From Isoetes taiwanensis (lineage: Eukaryota; Streptophyta; Lycopodiopsida; Isoetales; Isoetaceae): a stretch of 64,000 nucleotides of DNA. The notes below the pieces were generated by a model. The model searched no databases. It was not told where the DNA came from and was given only the letters and a program-made list of their open reading frames with translations. The DNA lies in contig JAJEKV010000015.1 of assembly GCA_021234155.1 (NCBI GenBank), positions 11,060,101 to 11,124,100 on the forward strand. The letters run 5' to 3'. Of the stretch, positions 1 to 10,508 are shown one piece after another. Within the stretch, counting starts at the first letter, position 1; each line of letters begins with the position of its first letter. Both the position numbers and the translations under genes were made by a program.

Positions 1-280
1 CACCATGACGTGGTAGCGTTCCCAACAAAGGGATGGGCAATTTCGCCCGTCCCAAATTTTCCCCTGTCCCAACTGAGAAAAAAACATGGGCATCTCAAGT
101 GTGATGAACGAGGTGCTTTTCCAATCCATCGTCAGAAGGTTTGCTGTAGATGTTAGTATGATTTTGGATGAAGGTTGGGTTGGGTTGTCATATTTTTTTT
201 TGCGGTGGCGTCTATTTCAATGGTTGTTCTTGTTGATATTTTTCTTTTTTTGTTACTTTCTCCTTCGACGTTTTCGCGGG

Positions 281-312
281 ACAGGGGCCAGATTCATGCA
301 TGTGGCCCCTGT
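281..312. other. Perfect 10-bp hairpin upstream of the HUH gene
   Basis: ACAGGGGCCA (281-290) pairs with TGGCCCCTGT (303-312) around a 12-nt loop. It lies about 215 bases upstream of the HUH-endonuclease start codon. HUH elements commonly use hairpins at their ends or origins, so it could be part of the left end of that element, but no boundary or target duplication was identified here. Confidence 0.6.
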
Positions 313-526
313 TCTATTCTGGTAGTTCCAGGCCTGCGGGATGTGGCTGGCTGGGATTGATCCGTGTCTGGTAGAGTGGTGGTGCTTCACATGGACGTGC
401 TTCGAGAAGATTGTCGAGCAGTATAAGATATGTAGCGCTGCATTGTTTTGCATGCTTCTCTGAGTTATGGCAGCTGAATCGGTCTCTCCTGCAGGTATCC
501 GACTGTGATTCACTGTTCTAGTTGTG

Positions 527-1840
527 ATGTATTGGAGGAGGCTGGCCAGGGAGGTGTCGGGCAGGGGCAGGGGTAGTCTGGATGCTGAGGGGCGGCCTGC
601 TGAGAGCAGTGCCGTTGCAGAATGCAGGGCCTTATGGGAAGGGTTCAAACTGACTGACAATTCTAATTTCCATGGCAGTACATTCGTGGAGCAGCCAGAG
701 CCCCTTATGGCAGACACAGGCAAGGGGAAGCACTTGGAATCATGTGGAAAGGATGCAAGTGGAGACAAGGATTGGCAGTTTGTGGAGCCCCTTCGTTTGT
801 TTGAAGACAAGGGGCCAGGCAAACAGAATTTTGGAGGAAAGAAACCTGTGCTACCAAAGAAGGTGCTGGCCAGGGGAGGAAGAAATAAGAAGCCCAGATT
901 GAGTTTTGCTGAGGCTAGGGATGAGCCCTCCTCTATTGACGTCAGCGTGACAGTGAGTGTAGGTGGTGTTGATGTGTGGGAAGCATTGTACCTTTCAGTC
1001 TGTAGCTTCCTGGACAAGGAATGCATATCCGGAGTTGTTAGCCAAGAACGGGGATCTGAGTTGGATCATCTCCACATTCAGTGCGTTTTTAGAGTTGAAG
1101 CAACCAGCCTCAGCACCCCGGCTATGGTTAATGCAAGGTTGAAGAAATATCTTGGCTGGGACACTCACAAGCCAGCCGGAGGAGTGATTTTATGCAAAGG
1201 TCTGAAAGATACAAAATTACACTGCTATGAAGGCATGATTGGTTATTGCCTCAAGGATCTCGGTAAAATGCATTTTAGGCACCATTTGAAGAACGTTAGT
1301 GCGGAGCAGATGGCCAGGGGGAAAGATCTCTATGCACTCTATGGCGCAGGTGACATCAAATCGTGTGTCACTTTAGACAATCGGAATCTTTTGGCAAGGG
1401 CGTGTCATTTCGTGTCATATCATGGCAAGAGGCAGCTCACTGCATCATTAGAGCAGGCCGTCACTGCAATGTTGAGAACGAGCAAATTTGTTTTGAGTAG
1501 TGCATGGGTGCTGCCCATGAACTGTGCGTTCATATCACAGCAGCGAGTTGAGGCAGCGTGGAGGCTGACATTAAATCCAGGGTGCGCTTCAATTAAGGAT
1601 GTCCGTTCAGTGATTTTTGGTACTCCACCTGGAGTTGTGCCTGTCGAACGTATTGGGAAGAGGAGGAAACGCATTTGGGATGATATTGGGAATAATGGTG
1701 ACAGCAGTGATGACGAAGCTGTCTTAGCAGCATTCAAGGATGATGATCTGCCCATAGATACCCCTGCTCCTGCCCTTTATGATCCTTGGCCAGAGTTTAT
1801 CCCCGTGGATTCGGGCGATAGAACTGTTGACGTAGAGTAG
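527..1840 (+). CDS. Replitron-like HUH (Rep-type, single-tyrosine) endonuclease
   Basis: This 437-residue ORF starts at ATG 527; the GTG immediately upstream is not a plausible plant start. Residues 181-183 give the HUH motif in the context ELDHLHIQCVF. Residues 236-244 give GMIGYCLKD, in which Tyr240 is the candidate nucleophile and Lys243 follows in the usual YxxK spacing. HUH proteins nick one DNA strand and become covalently attached to it through the Tyr; in Replitrons this is thought to drive single-strand transposition (family knowledge). The first 150 residues are low-complexity and basic. The C-terminus is acidic, with a KRRKR segment that could act as a nuclear signal. No helicase motif is visible, which argues against a geminivirus-like Rep or a Helitron. 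The ORF is uninterrupted, so the copy is young or selected. A polypyrimidine-CAG at 483-494 suggests a 5'-UTR intron. The Replitron assignment is from motif pattern only. Confidence 0.72.
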   Translation: MYWRRLAREVSGRGRGSLDAEGRPAESSAVAECRALWEGFKLTDNSNFHGSTFVEQPEPLMADTGKGKHLESCGKDASGDKDWQFVEPLRLFEDKGPGKQNFGGKKPVLPKKVLARGGRNKKPRLSFAEARDEPSSIDVSVTVSVGGVDVWEALYLSVCSFLDKECISGVVSQERGSELDHLHIQCVFRVEATSLSTPAMVNARLKKYLGWDTHKPAGGVILCKGLKDTKLHCYEGMIGYCLKDLGKMHFRHHLKNVSAEQMARGKDLYALYGAGDIKSCVTLDNRNLLARACHFVSYHGKRQLTASLEQAVTAMLRTSKFVLSSAWVLPMNCAFISQQRVEAAWRLTLNPGCASIKDVRSVIFGTPPGVVPVERIGKRRKRIWDDIGNNGDSSDDEAVLAAFKDDDLPIDTPAPALYDPWPEFIPVDSGDRTVDVE

Positions 1841-1914
1841 GTACTGCATCTAAGCTTGTGTGTCACATGTTAATATGTAAATCTTCTTGTTTTGTAGGTG
1901 TCGTAATCAATGAG
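1832..1914 (+). other. Putative GT-AG intron between the two parts of the HUH gene
   Basis: A pyrimidine-rich tract ending TTGTTTTGTAG (acceptor at 1897) follows the stop region of the HUH ORF, and GT dinucleotides occur at 1832, 1837 and 1841. Joining 1831 to 1898 gives a stop at the third codon. Joining 1831 to 1915, using a weaker AG at 1913-1914, keeps the frame into the downstream ORF. The exact junction is unresolved, and the two ORFs may be separate. Confidence 0.4.
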
Positions 1915-2307
1915 ACTGCTGTGGGTGGTGTTGGAGATAATGGCCTGCCTCGGGAGGTCATAAACATAGACAGTGAATCCGATGGTGAATCAGCAGCAGA
2001 TTTGCAGAGCTGCAATGCAAACAGTGCTCCTAGGAGGCGGTCAGAATGCTTCCACCTCCATGTAGATGTGGAATTGCTGTCCAAGGAGGTACTTAGTGGA
2101 ATTAAGGATGCAAAAGACAGCTTGTGCAATAGCCTGCAGCGCATTCAGGATGCTCTGGAATGTTTAGAGATGGAGGATCTCAAGATTTCATTGAGGCAGC
2201 GTCGTTCGTTTCGGGGGCATGTCAATCTGCTCAAGGGGATTCTTGTGCGGTATATCAATGCCTTGGATCGTATGGCGGCGAGGCATCCTGGGACTATGCA
2301 GGCCTGA
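1898..2307 (+). CDS. Downstream ORF/exon, possible C-terminal part of the HUH protein
   Basis: This open frame begins just after a good splice acceptor and runs about 136 residues to the stop at 2305-2307. It contains an acidic, Ser-rich stretch (IDSESDGESAADLQS) followed by a long predicted amphipathic helix with heptad-like Leu/Ile spacing, suggesting a coiled coil or oligomerisation segment. No known domain was recognised. Its position immediately behind the HUH ORF on the same strand, across a likely intron, suggests that it encodes the protein's C-terminus. It has no convincing start codon of its own apart from an ATG at 1867 that lies inside the putative intron. Confidence 0.45.
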
Positions 2308-2420
2308 GGATCTGTGGCTGCTTTGGCATCGATGGAGTTATGGTGCGGAGTTGGTGTCTTCTTACTTGTAAACCTTTTGTCTGTAAATATTGAGTTGTCA
2401 ACAAACCTGCTGTGGTGGGC

Positions 2421-2530
2421 ATGCTGTCAGGGGCAGCATCGACTTGTTGTTTGTGCCTCTAATAGAAAGGCCATGTTGCTTGTCTTGTGAACGCACTTTC
2501 TGTGCTTGGGATGCTGTCAGCGGCAGCATC
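2421..2530. repeat. Pair of near-identical hairpins downstream of the HUH gene
   Basis: ATGCTG/CAGCAT pair across a 7-nt loop at 2421-2439. GATGCTG/CAGCATC pair across a 7-nt loop (TCAGCGG) at 2510-2530. The loops differ at one base and the units are 90 bases apart. With the hairpin at 281-312 they bracket the gene. Confidence 0.65.
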
Positions 2531-2750
2531 TGTTCTGTGCTGATCATTCAGTCATCTTCTGTAATGATCCGTTGTAATACTAAGTTGTTGTCTGTACATG
2601 GTGTAAAAATTGGTGCTCTTTGTATTTCAATGACGTTTGCCAAGTATTCACGTTTAATTTAATGGTTGGTGGATTGGTCAATGGTTTTGGGTTTTTTTTT
2701 TCCAATGGTTGTAGCTGGAAAATAGTGAAAAAGGTTGCAGTGATAGTCAT

Positions 2751-2818
2751 AAGGTTTGCAAATTATCTTAGGCATAAGGTTTTTAAGGTTTGCAAATTAT
2801 CTTAGGCATAAGGTTTTG
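2751..2818. repeat. Perfect 34-bp tandem duplication
   Basis: The unit beginning AAGGTTTGCAAATTATC occurs at 2751-2784 and again at 2785-2818. It lies in AT-rich non-coding DNA about 450 bases beyond the second ORF. Confidence 0.9.
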
Positions 2819-2995
2819 GCAGTGGTTGACCGAGAAATGGGGGTTAGGGTTTTGAGGAAATAAAATTTCGTTTGCAATCAATGGTTCAGAAATAGAATTT
2901 GCTGGCTGGCATCTGTAGCATATGCAGTACGTTGATAAAGTTTTTTATTTTGTGATTTGGGCCTTATCCGCAAGGGCCGCTCTTACCTAAAATAC

Positions 2996-3036
2996 AAACC
3001 CTAAAGAAAAACCCTAAAAGGTAGAAGCCCTAAAAT
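2996..3036 (+). promoter_or_regulatory. Telo-box cluster
   Basis: Three copies of (A)AACCCTAA or CCCTAAA-like motifs lie within about 40 bases. Such boxes are typical of plant promoters of growth and translation genes and also resemble the plant telomere repeat. No convincing coding region follows in the next 1.9 kb, so any promoter role is unproven. That stretch (3040-4948) holds AT-rich sequence without a recognisable gene. Confidence 0.45.
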
Positions 3037-4345
3037 GAAGGTGCTTTAAAATTTGGAAACTGGGATTCGGCAGTTCATGGCGTTTGCGGGTCTGTTGCGT
3101 TCAGGTTGGTTTTAGCAGACATTTTTTGATCCGTTGTGAAGCCATATGATGATTTCATCAAATAATCTTAGGACACCTTCTTACATGGCTATGCCATGGA
3201 TGAGAGTGAATTAAAATCTGATGGTGGCAAAAAAAATAAAATGTTTTGGTGTTTTGGCTTTTACTCGGGGCTTATGATGATAAATGGATCCCCCTTCATG
3301 ATTTTTGATGTGATTATGTGAATTAGTCTTTCTGAAGCCTCGTATAGTAGTTTTATTTATGTTTTTTATAGGTCGCGAGCGTTATTATTTTGACATTAGT
3401 AAGAAAAATTCCTTTAGCGTTTTTTATTGCATGTAAAGGACTGCCACAATCGGTGTTATAGAGCTATGTTCTTCGCCTCGAATTGCATTCTTCTTTAGTT
3501 TGAAGAAAGCTCTGTGGTACTTTTTTCTTGTTACTTTGGACCTGTTGCCGCCTCTTACCATTTTAAATTAATTTCACTCGGTCTGTTGGATTGAACTCGG
3601 GTTGCTGTATGAAATTGACTCTAGTGACATTGATGTGTTTGGTTCCTTTGAACCAGCAGCAAGCAAAGTTCTTGGTGTCCAGGCCCATCAGTGTATGAAA
3701 AAAGCATAATTAGAGTAGTTAAGAGCTTTTTGTTTTTTGTTTTAGATTTTTTGCTGCTTCATTAAGTGTTATACAGGTATTTTACTGTTAAATCTGCAGC
3801 TTAATGGCAATTTAAGCTCTTAAATTGGCAGATTGTTCCAAGCTCTTTGTTGGACATGATTAGTTATTAAACTATTCATTTCTTTTAGTCCTCACTATCA
3901 ATGTGTGCCCATTTGGCCTGTTCGAGCAATAATGTGTGAAATGTGTGACACCACTGCAGTTGTGTGCATAGTTCAGATTTTGCTTGTATTCTTATAAACA
4001 TGATGAGGAATGAGCACATTGTGGTTTCTAGTTGTATGGGACTTGTGTGCACAGATTCTAGTTGTATGGACGATGATTTCGGAGTAATGTATAAGCATGT
4101 AGCCTGTGTAGGGGACGTATTCTGAGTAAATGGTTGTGTGGATAGAACATTTTCCATAAGCATTAACTAACTGTTACTAGTCAAGAGGAATTCCTGAGTA
4201 AATGCATGTGAGGGAAAGAAGCGCATTTGGCTTACCTTCTTTGGTACCTTTTCTTGGCATGTGCCCTTCACAATGAAAAAAGTGCGCCCATAGAATCCCC
4301 TGGAAACAATGGGGGATAAAATAAATTTTTAGAATCAGGTATTTG

Positions 4346-4515
4346 CCCATAATCCCCCTTTTTCTCATTGGTAAGATATTACCCTGTTTCATTTGATTAT
4401 AATTCCCCCTTCCTCATTTGTAAAATAATACCCTGTTAAATTTGGCCATGATCCCCTTTCCTCGTTTGTATGGTAATACTCTGTTAGCTATTTGGCCATA
4501 ATTCCCCCTTTCCAT
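4346..4515. repeat. Degenerate tandem repeat in non-coding DNA
   Basis: About three imperfect units of roughly 55-65 bases each contain a variant of CATAATCCCCCTTTC followed by TGGTAAGATATTACCCTG. A similar CCC/ATACCC-rich degenerate repeat lies on the other side of the MULE at 15716-15990, so the MULE may have landed in an older repetitive region. Confidence 0.6.
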
Positions 4516-4948
4516 CTCTATCACTATATGTTGGCAATACAGAATTCCTTCATAGTTTGAAATCTTCATAGTTTGAAAGTGCATGTCTAGTTGTATTCAA
4601 CGCTCAATTTTCTTTACAGCATGTTATAGAAACACAACGTTCTAAAATTTTGATATATTTCAAAACTCAAAGCTTACAAATTCAGAATTCCAGGAACTCT
4701 GCGCTGAATTACCAGTAACAAAATTCAAAGTTTACATATTCAGAATTCCAAGGACTTTGCTCAGAATTATAAGTAATGCTACTAGTATACATACCAGAAG
4801 GATAATTTGAGAAGAGAATAACATTTGTAATAGCACTCTACAAAAATAGAAGAACCTCAAGAACAAATAGCTTCTGTCATATCCCCAAGAGGAAAAGTGC
4901 CTCAAGAGTATCCCCAAGAGGAAAAGTGCCTCAAGAGCATCTACCTTC

Positions 4949-5860
4949 GGCTCAAGATACCTTTACCCTTGATTCGGTGATCCCGGAGATAAATTTACCG
5001 GCCTCCGGGATCCCGGGTCTCCCTCGACGGGTCCGTTAGGGAGACCCCGCTGAGGGTAATGGCAGACGCCACGCCGCCCGCACCATCCCCGCCCGTCCAA
5101 ACCCCGTCAATCGCGGCCGTCCACGCCTCGAGATCCCCCCTCCGGATCATCCACCTTGATCCCCTCCTCCCGGATCCCCACGGCCGGTCGGTTGCGCACC
5201 CGACGATATCCGTAGAGGTGATCCCTCCGATCCCCGCACCCGACGCTGGATCCCCTCCTCAGGGATCACCCGTGGTTGATAACGGCGGGCGCAATCCGCC
5301 GAGTTGATCCCCACCTCCGGGATCCCCGGGCACCGGGCGGATCCCCTCCTCAGGGGATCACCCGTACAGTGGCTGATAACGGCGGACCCTATCCGGCTGA
5401 GGTCACCCGGCGTGGCTGATAACGGCGGACCCTATCAGCCGAGGTCACCCGGCCGTGGGTGATAACGGCCGGACCCTATCCGCCCGAGGTGATCCCCCTC
5501 CTCGGGATCACCCGTGCGTGGCGATAACCGCGGACGCTATCCGCCGAGGTGATCCCTCCTCCGGGTCCCCGGGCACCCCGCCGTGGTGGCGATGTCACGG
5601 CGCTATCCGCCGGTGATCCCTCCTCCTCGGGATCCCCGGGCACCCGGACCGGATCCCCTCCTCGGGATCACCCCCCAATGGCTGATAACGGCGTGCGCTA
5701 TCCGGCCCGTGGTGATCACCTCCTCGGGATCCCCTCCTCGTGGTGATAATGGCGGACGCTTATCTATCGCCCGTGGTGATCCCTCCTCCCGGATCCCCCC
5801 TAGGCGATAGCGGGACGCTATCGCCCGTGGCGATCCCCTCCTCCGGGATCCCAGATATGG
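4949..5860 (+). repeat. Left MULE terminal inverted repeat, filled with GATC-box units
   Basis: After about 190 bases of unique TIR sequence the arm becomes a GC-rich array. It has two self-complementary modules: GATCCCCTCCTCCGGGATC-like hairpins, and a 16-20-base module built on GGCGGAC..TATCCGCC. They alternate with GTGGCTGATAACGG-type spacers. Subterminal arrays of short palindromes are typical transposase-binding regions (inference). Confidence 0.85.
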
Positions 5861-6306
5861 TGGCGATGGAGGGGGAGTTATTCTCCGCCGTTAGATGCAC
5901 TCCGAAATTTGGTTTGTTGTCGACCATTAGATCCCGGTGATTTATACCATCCTCCTAATCCCGAAGCGGCGAAGAACTTTAATTTTATAATTAAATTCGG
6001 ACGGGCCATTAATGATGTTATCGTGGCCAATCCCCGTCCGCCCGCGTAGGACACGGGGATCTGGGAGGCGGCCGAGCACTCCGTCGATTTCGAAGAGTCC
6101 AAGTCCAGGCGCGAGAACTCTCGCGATTGGGGCCACGGATTCCTCTCAGGCCTGATGGTTTTTGCCCGGCGGCGGCACCATTAGCGCCAGGAAGTCGTTT
6201 ACCCTCGTTTACCTCCTCGTATTAACGGTTCACGGAGGTAAAATCGACCCTTCGGTCTGTTATATCAAGTTTTTACTATTTCCTACTATTCTTTACTAAA
6301 TCTTCC

Positions 6307-8718
6307 GTGGCTTGCGGATGGATCCGAATCCTTAAACACGGAAGTCACCTCAACACCAGTTTTGGCGAGAATCTTTGTCTTGAAGGCGCTGCTTCATATG
6401 CATTCGAGATTCCGGAGGTCCCGCACAGTGAAGCGGATTCGGATGCCGAGGTGGAGTCCCCGGCCGCCGTGGGGCAACAAAATTGGATGTAGGGGAGGAA
6501 AAATCGGTGGGGGGAAGAATACTGAGAGGAGGAGGTGAAAGAACGAGCTTCGTGGACGCTCAACCTGCCGGGCGATTTGAATGAGGAAGGGGGGCGGTAA
6601 AGGAGGGTGTTGTCATGACGCGAGCCCGATGCGAAGTTACTTGAACGAAGAGGCCCCCGATTCTGATTATGATCACCGGCAAAGAGATGGAAGTGCTTAG
6701 TTGATGATGATCGCACCAAAAGTTACTCCAGGGAAGGTTGAGCTCGAAAATCCGCGGGTTTGAAAGTGCATGCCTTGGTTGATAGGTGGCGGGTTCGATG
6801 ATGCGTAGGGGAGGATCCCAAACCGTATTCATTTGCCCAATGCGAGCCCGCCAAGGCGAATGCCAATCAGAAGAAGAGGAGTTATGCAAAGATTTACGTG
6901 GCGGAAGCATGGATCCGACTATAAATATGCCCACAACCTCACCCAAAATTGCGAGGGGCGGGGAGACATCTTTGGAGTGGTGGCCGATGAGCAAATTGAA
7001 ATGGGTCTTCTCGATAAGAGCCAAAGAGAAGCCTTCATTAATTTACAGTGCAAGGGAAGAAAGCAAGTGAATTGGAAAGCCAAGAATTGCGGTCGAGGAG
7101 ATAAAGGCACGGATCAGGCAGAGCACCAAAAATTTAATCTCTGATGATGAGCTTTGGCCTCCACTAACCAAAGAGCAGGAGCAAAGCCAATTGGACGCTG
7201 ATGATGTGAGCGAGGAGCTGGTTGCAGCAGCAGGTAAGCATTCGTCCCCCTTGCCTAAACCTGCCCCTTTGCCTAAAGTCTGCCCCTTTGCCTAAACCTG
7301 TGTTGCCAAAGCCAGGCCCAAAAAATTCTCGGAGGCATCGTGCAGATCCAAAACCCCCAAAACCTCCTCCTAAATCCACTGAATTCATGGCCCCTAACCG
7401 GATCCTGCTGGAAACTGAGCTCGAAGATAATATTCCCAAGCCCGGCAAGATTATGTTTGTATCATGTGTACTGGCTCGATCCACATTTTCTAGATTACAT
7501 TTTGGACTACCAAAGAGGTGTTGATGCCGATCGATGGCGTGCCCCTTCACATTAAATTTCCCCTGTGGTGGTTGAGAGCCCCTTCATCAAGGTGGGCGAC
7601 AAAGTCAGCAAATGTCGAAGTTTTACATCCAAAAAGCCGAGGCCCTAAAATTTATGACAATCCCTTCGGCCTCGGGGATCCGGAGAGCGATGTGGACTCG
7701 GGATTGCATTGGTTCTTATCTCCTCGTAAGTTTTAAGTTCTTAAGTTTCTTCAATTTTAGTTTTTCATTGCACTCAATTGCTCAATTGGTTGTACGGGGT
7801 AATTACGCACTCAATTCCAATCCGTAAAAGGTGCCATCATGTGTTCTTGCATCCTGCCGCATTCGGCTGTTCTTGAGTGGAAGCAAGGCCGGGTTGGCGA
7901 GGGCTTATGAGCGGTTGCCAAGCTCATCCCCGACAACCCGTTTGGTAGGGCACGGTGGAAAGATCCAAACAACACAATTCTATTATATTCCGTCAATCTT
8001 TGGGTAAACTCGGATCACTTGATTATTTAAGTTTTAAATCTATTCTAATTGCCTTTCAAATTGTTTGTTTCATAGTGGCCATTGGAGCCTTTTCATCTTA
8101 GTGACCGATGGCTGGCGTGTGCTGCTCGGCTTGGAAAGCCCCCGCCCTTTGCATTCTCGCACCTTGATTCATATGCTCCCTTGCATGCATCTACCCGAGA
8201 ATTTGTGACACCGTAAGTATTCCTCTCTATCTCGAAATATTTAATCTTTTGCATTATGATTGAAGCTAATTTCTTATTCATACTTGCGGATTCCTCACGC
8301 ATCGTGTTTAAGAGGTGGAGGCATGAGGAAAGTGCATTGCATAATGCACCCCGCATTCCATTAGAAACTCCCCAACAAAGACAATATAACTTCGACCGTG
8401 GTGTGCATGTCATAAATTATGTGAAGAAATTTGTTAAAGACATCGGTGGCAAGGAGGATAATGTGAGTCTTTGAGTTTATGTTTCTTGTTTTTTTTTTTA
8501 GGCAAATTTTCAGTTCATGGCTAAATTCATGTTTTAATGCATCGATTAACCGTGATTGGTTCAAAAAAGAAGACATAGATTGCATGAGGTCAGGCTTCAA
8601 GATAATGCTCCAGAAACTACATGATTGCTTGGCTGCAGGGAAGTCCACCTTTTACTTACCCCAGGGTGACACGGGTGATAGCAGGATCCAGACCCGCTTG
8701 CTGGTACATGGTCCTTGA
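6307..8718 (+). pseudogene. Ulp1/C48 SUMO-protease-like gene carried by the MULE, decayed
   Basis: Several exon-like segments on the plus strand fit a Ulp1 (C48) cysteine protease, which removes SUMO-type tags. The N-terminal half (6307-7735) has shifting frames, including one block ending DVDSGLHWFLSP. Exon-like 7820-8030 carries the candidate catalytic His (8016-8018, NSDHLI) but has an in-frame TGA. Exon 8076-8212, with a CATAG acceptor and GTAAGT donor, carries the candidate Asp in FSHLDSYAPLH (8166-8168). Exon ~8267-8462, with a GTGAGT donor, carries the Gln-helix region PQQRQYNFDRGVHVINYVKKF. There the catalytic Cys codon is CGT (Arg) at 8397-8399. The last exon from ~8502/8512 to 8718 gives the C-terminal helix. 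Ulp1-like genes inside MULEs are known in angiosperms (Kaonashi-type elements). The frameshifts, stop and lost Cys make this copy inactive. Confidence 0.7.
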
Positions 8719-8740
8719 CATTCTGGTAAAGATCTACAAG

Positions 8741-9080
8741 TTTGTGAATGTGAATATCTCAAAAAACTTTGAATGTGAATATTTTCTTGAATGTGAATAT
8801 CTGGAACACTTGAATGTAATTCTCTTGAATGTGAATATCTTCATCAAGTCTTCAATGTCAAAACTGGAACAATTGAATGTAATTTTGGCTTTTGGCAATG
8901 GCTCAATGCACCAAAGAATAATGCTTCAAAGCTTCCACCATAGTTTCAACATCAAAGTTTATTATTGCCACTGTTCCTAGAGATATTCCAATGGTTAATA
9001 ATACATTCATAATTTCAATGGTTAACATATATTAACATGTTAAATATGTTGAATGCTGAATATATATTAACATGTTGAAT
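8741..9080. repeat. AT-rich degenerate repeats after the Ulp1-like gene
   Basis: TTGAATGTGAATAT(C/T) motifs recur at least four times between 8741 and 8840. CAATGGTTAA and ATATTAACATGTT motifs follow up to the start of the GATC-box array. A similar CAATGGTTAAGGGATAT block follows the next gene at 10380-10505, so the spacer type is duplicated in the element. Confidence 0.6.
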
Positions 9081-9082
9081 GC

Positions 9083-9525
9083 TGTGATCCCGGAGGGCGG
9101 GATCAACAAGCAGCCGGACGGGGGATCCCGGAGGATGGGATCTATTTTTAAGGGTGTGTGATCCCGGAGGACGGGATCACTAAGCAGGCGGACGCGGGAT
9201 CCCGGAGGAGGGGATCACCAAGCAGGCGGACGCGGGATCCCGGAGGAGGGGATCACCAAGTAGGCGGACGCGGGATCCCGGAGGAGGGGATCACCAAGTA
9301 GGCGGACGCGGGATCCCGGAGGAGGTGATCACCAAGTAGGCGGACGCGGGATCCCGGAGGAGGGGATCCCGTTTTCCTTACTGTGTGATCCCGGGAGGGG
9401 CGGGATCAAAAAATACAGGGACGCGGATCCCTGGAGGAGGGGATCCCGTTTTAATTAATATGTGATCCCGGAGGACGGGATCACCTAGCAGGCGGACGCG
9501 GGATCCCGGAGGAGGGGATCCCTGC
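9083..9525. repeat. Internal GATC-box array with a 38-bp period
   Basis: The core at 9184-9370 is a regular 38-bp tandem repeat, with unit starts at about 9184, 9222, 9260, 9298 and 9336. Each unit contains GCGGACGCGGGATCCCGG followed by AGGAGGGGATCACC. The flanks hold more degenerate units. The motif is the same as in the element's terminal repeats although the array lies in the middle of the element. Confidence 0.85.
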
Positions 9526-9767
9526 ACGTATTTTTATTACTTTTTGGTACTATGGTCCAAGGCTCAATGGTCTTAACTTGGCTAAACTCAAAACCTTTTA
9601 TCCCTATGGTCTTACCTTTAGAAATTGAATTCATGGCTTAACCGTTGTACAACGGTTAGTACAACGGTTGGCTCATGAGTCTATATATACTCATGCATTA
9701 CTTGATCTTGGTAGAAAGCTGAGTTCAGTAGCAGTCTCTCAGTTCAATTGCTTACTGTTCAAGCCAA

Positions 9768-10351
9768 ATGGTGAGGACCCGACAACAGGTTGCTGAGAGT
9801 AGTGCCATCAATGCCCATAGACTTGAGGATATTCTCGTCCACTTGAATGAAATTCAGGAGGATGTGGGCCTAGAGCTCGCCCAACCTGACGGCATCAAAA
9901 CGTTCAGAAGTAAGCTTCATATTCATGTTCTACTTTCATATTAATCTTTTCATGATCCCCTCATGCTTCATGCAGAGACCGTGGAGAATGGGGAATTCAG
10001 GGAGACCCCTAGGCCTCTTGACTATGCTCCCTTGAGTAGGCCAACCCATAGGGCATTGCTTTGGGAATTGAAGAAGTGTATTATCCGGGCAAGGCTTTGA
10101 AGCGTTTATAGCCACGGACGTTATGCGGGAAGGCAACACCCTAAAAGTCCGCTTAGAGGAAATGTATGCTTTGCCTACGGTCACTGCGAAAAGAAGGATC
10201 GATCGGGGATGTCCTAGAGGGTGCGAGCCAACCACAATGCGATATTTTCGATCACATGATGTGGAGACTACCCTGCGGTGTGCCAGATGTAACTGAGGAG
10301 GACGTCCGGGCAGAAGCCATGGCAAAATTGGAGGAGGTAGATTCAGAGTGA
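9768..10351 (+). pseudogene. Small unrecognised MULE-borne gene, two exons and a frameshift
   Basis: ATG 9768 opens a first exon ending at a GTAAGC donor (9910). It encodes about 47 residues starting MVRTRQQVAESSAIN. After an intron ending TGCAG (9975), the phase-1 junction continues with KTVENGEFRETPRPLDYAPL and a Trp/Leu/Lys-rich helix. A TGA then stops the frame near 10098, and the reading continues in another frame as far as DVTEEDVRAEAMAKLEEVDSE, stopping at 10351. No family was recognised. Clean splice signals and a plausible TATA context (TCTATATATACTC, 9679-9691) suggest a gene once used by the element, either an accessory factor or a captured host fragment. Confidence 0.45.
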
Positions 10352-10508
10352 TTCCGAATTGGAATGTCAGTTTTAAGCCATTGTATTAAGTTCAATGTTT
10401 CAAAGCTTATTAAAAGTAATGGTTAAGGGATATTTCAATGGTTATTCCAAGACATATGTCAATGGTTAAGGGATATGATAAATAATATATTAACATATAT
10501 TCAATCCT

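Noticed and set aside
253-1026. 257-codon minus-strand frame opposite the HUH gene
   Set aside because: It is antisense to a motif-bearing ORF and has composition and codon pattern expected of a shadow frame; no domain was recognised.
2930-2985. A hairpin in GGGCCTTATCCGCAAGGGCC
   Set aside because: The arms do not pair exactly (AAGGGCC rather than AAGGCCC), so only a weak stem is possible.
7222-7524. A Pro/Lys-rich gene at 7222-7524
   Set aside because: It lies within the decayed Ulp1-like gene and reflects a low-complexity linker in shifted frames.
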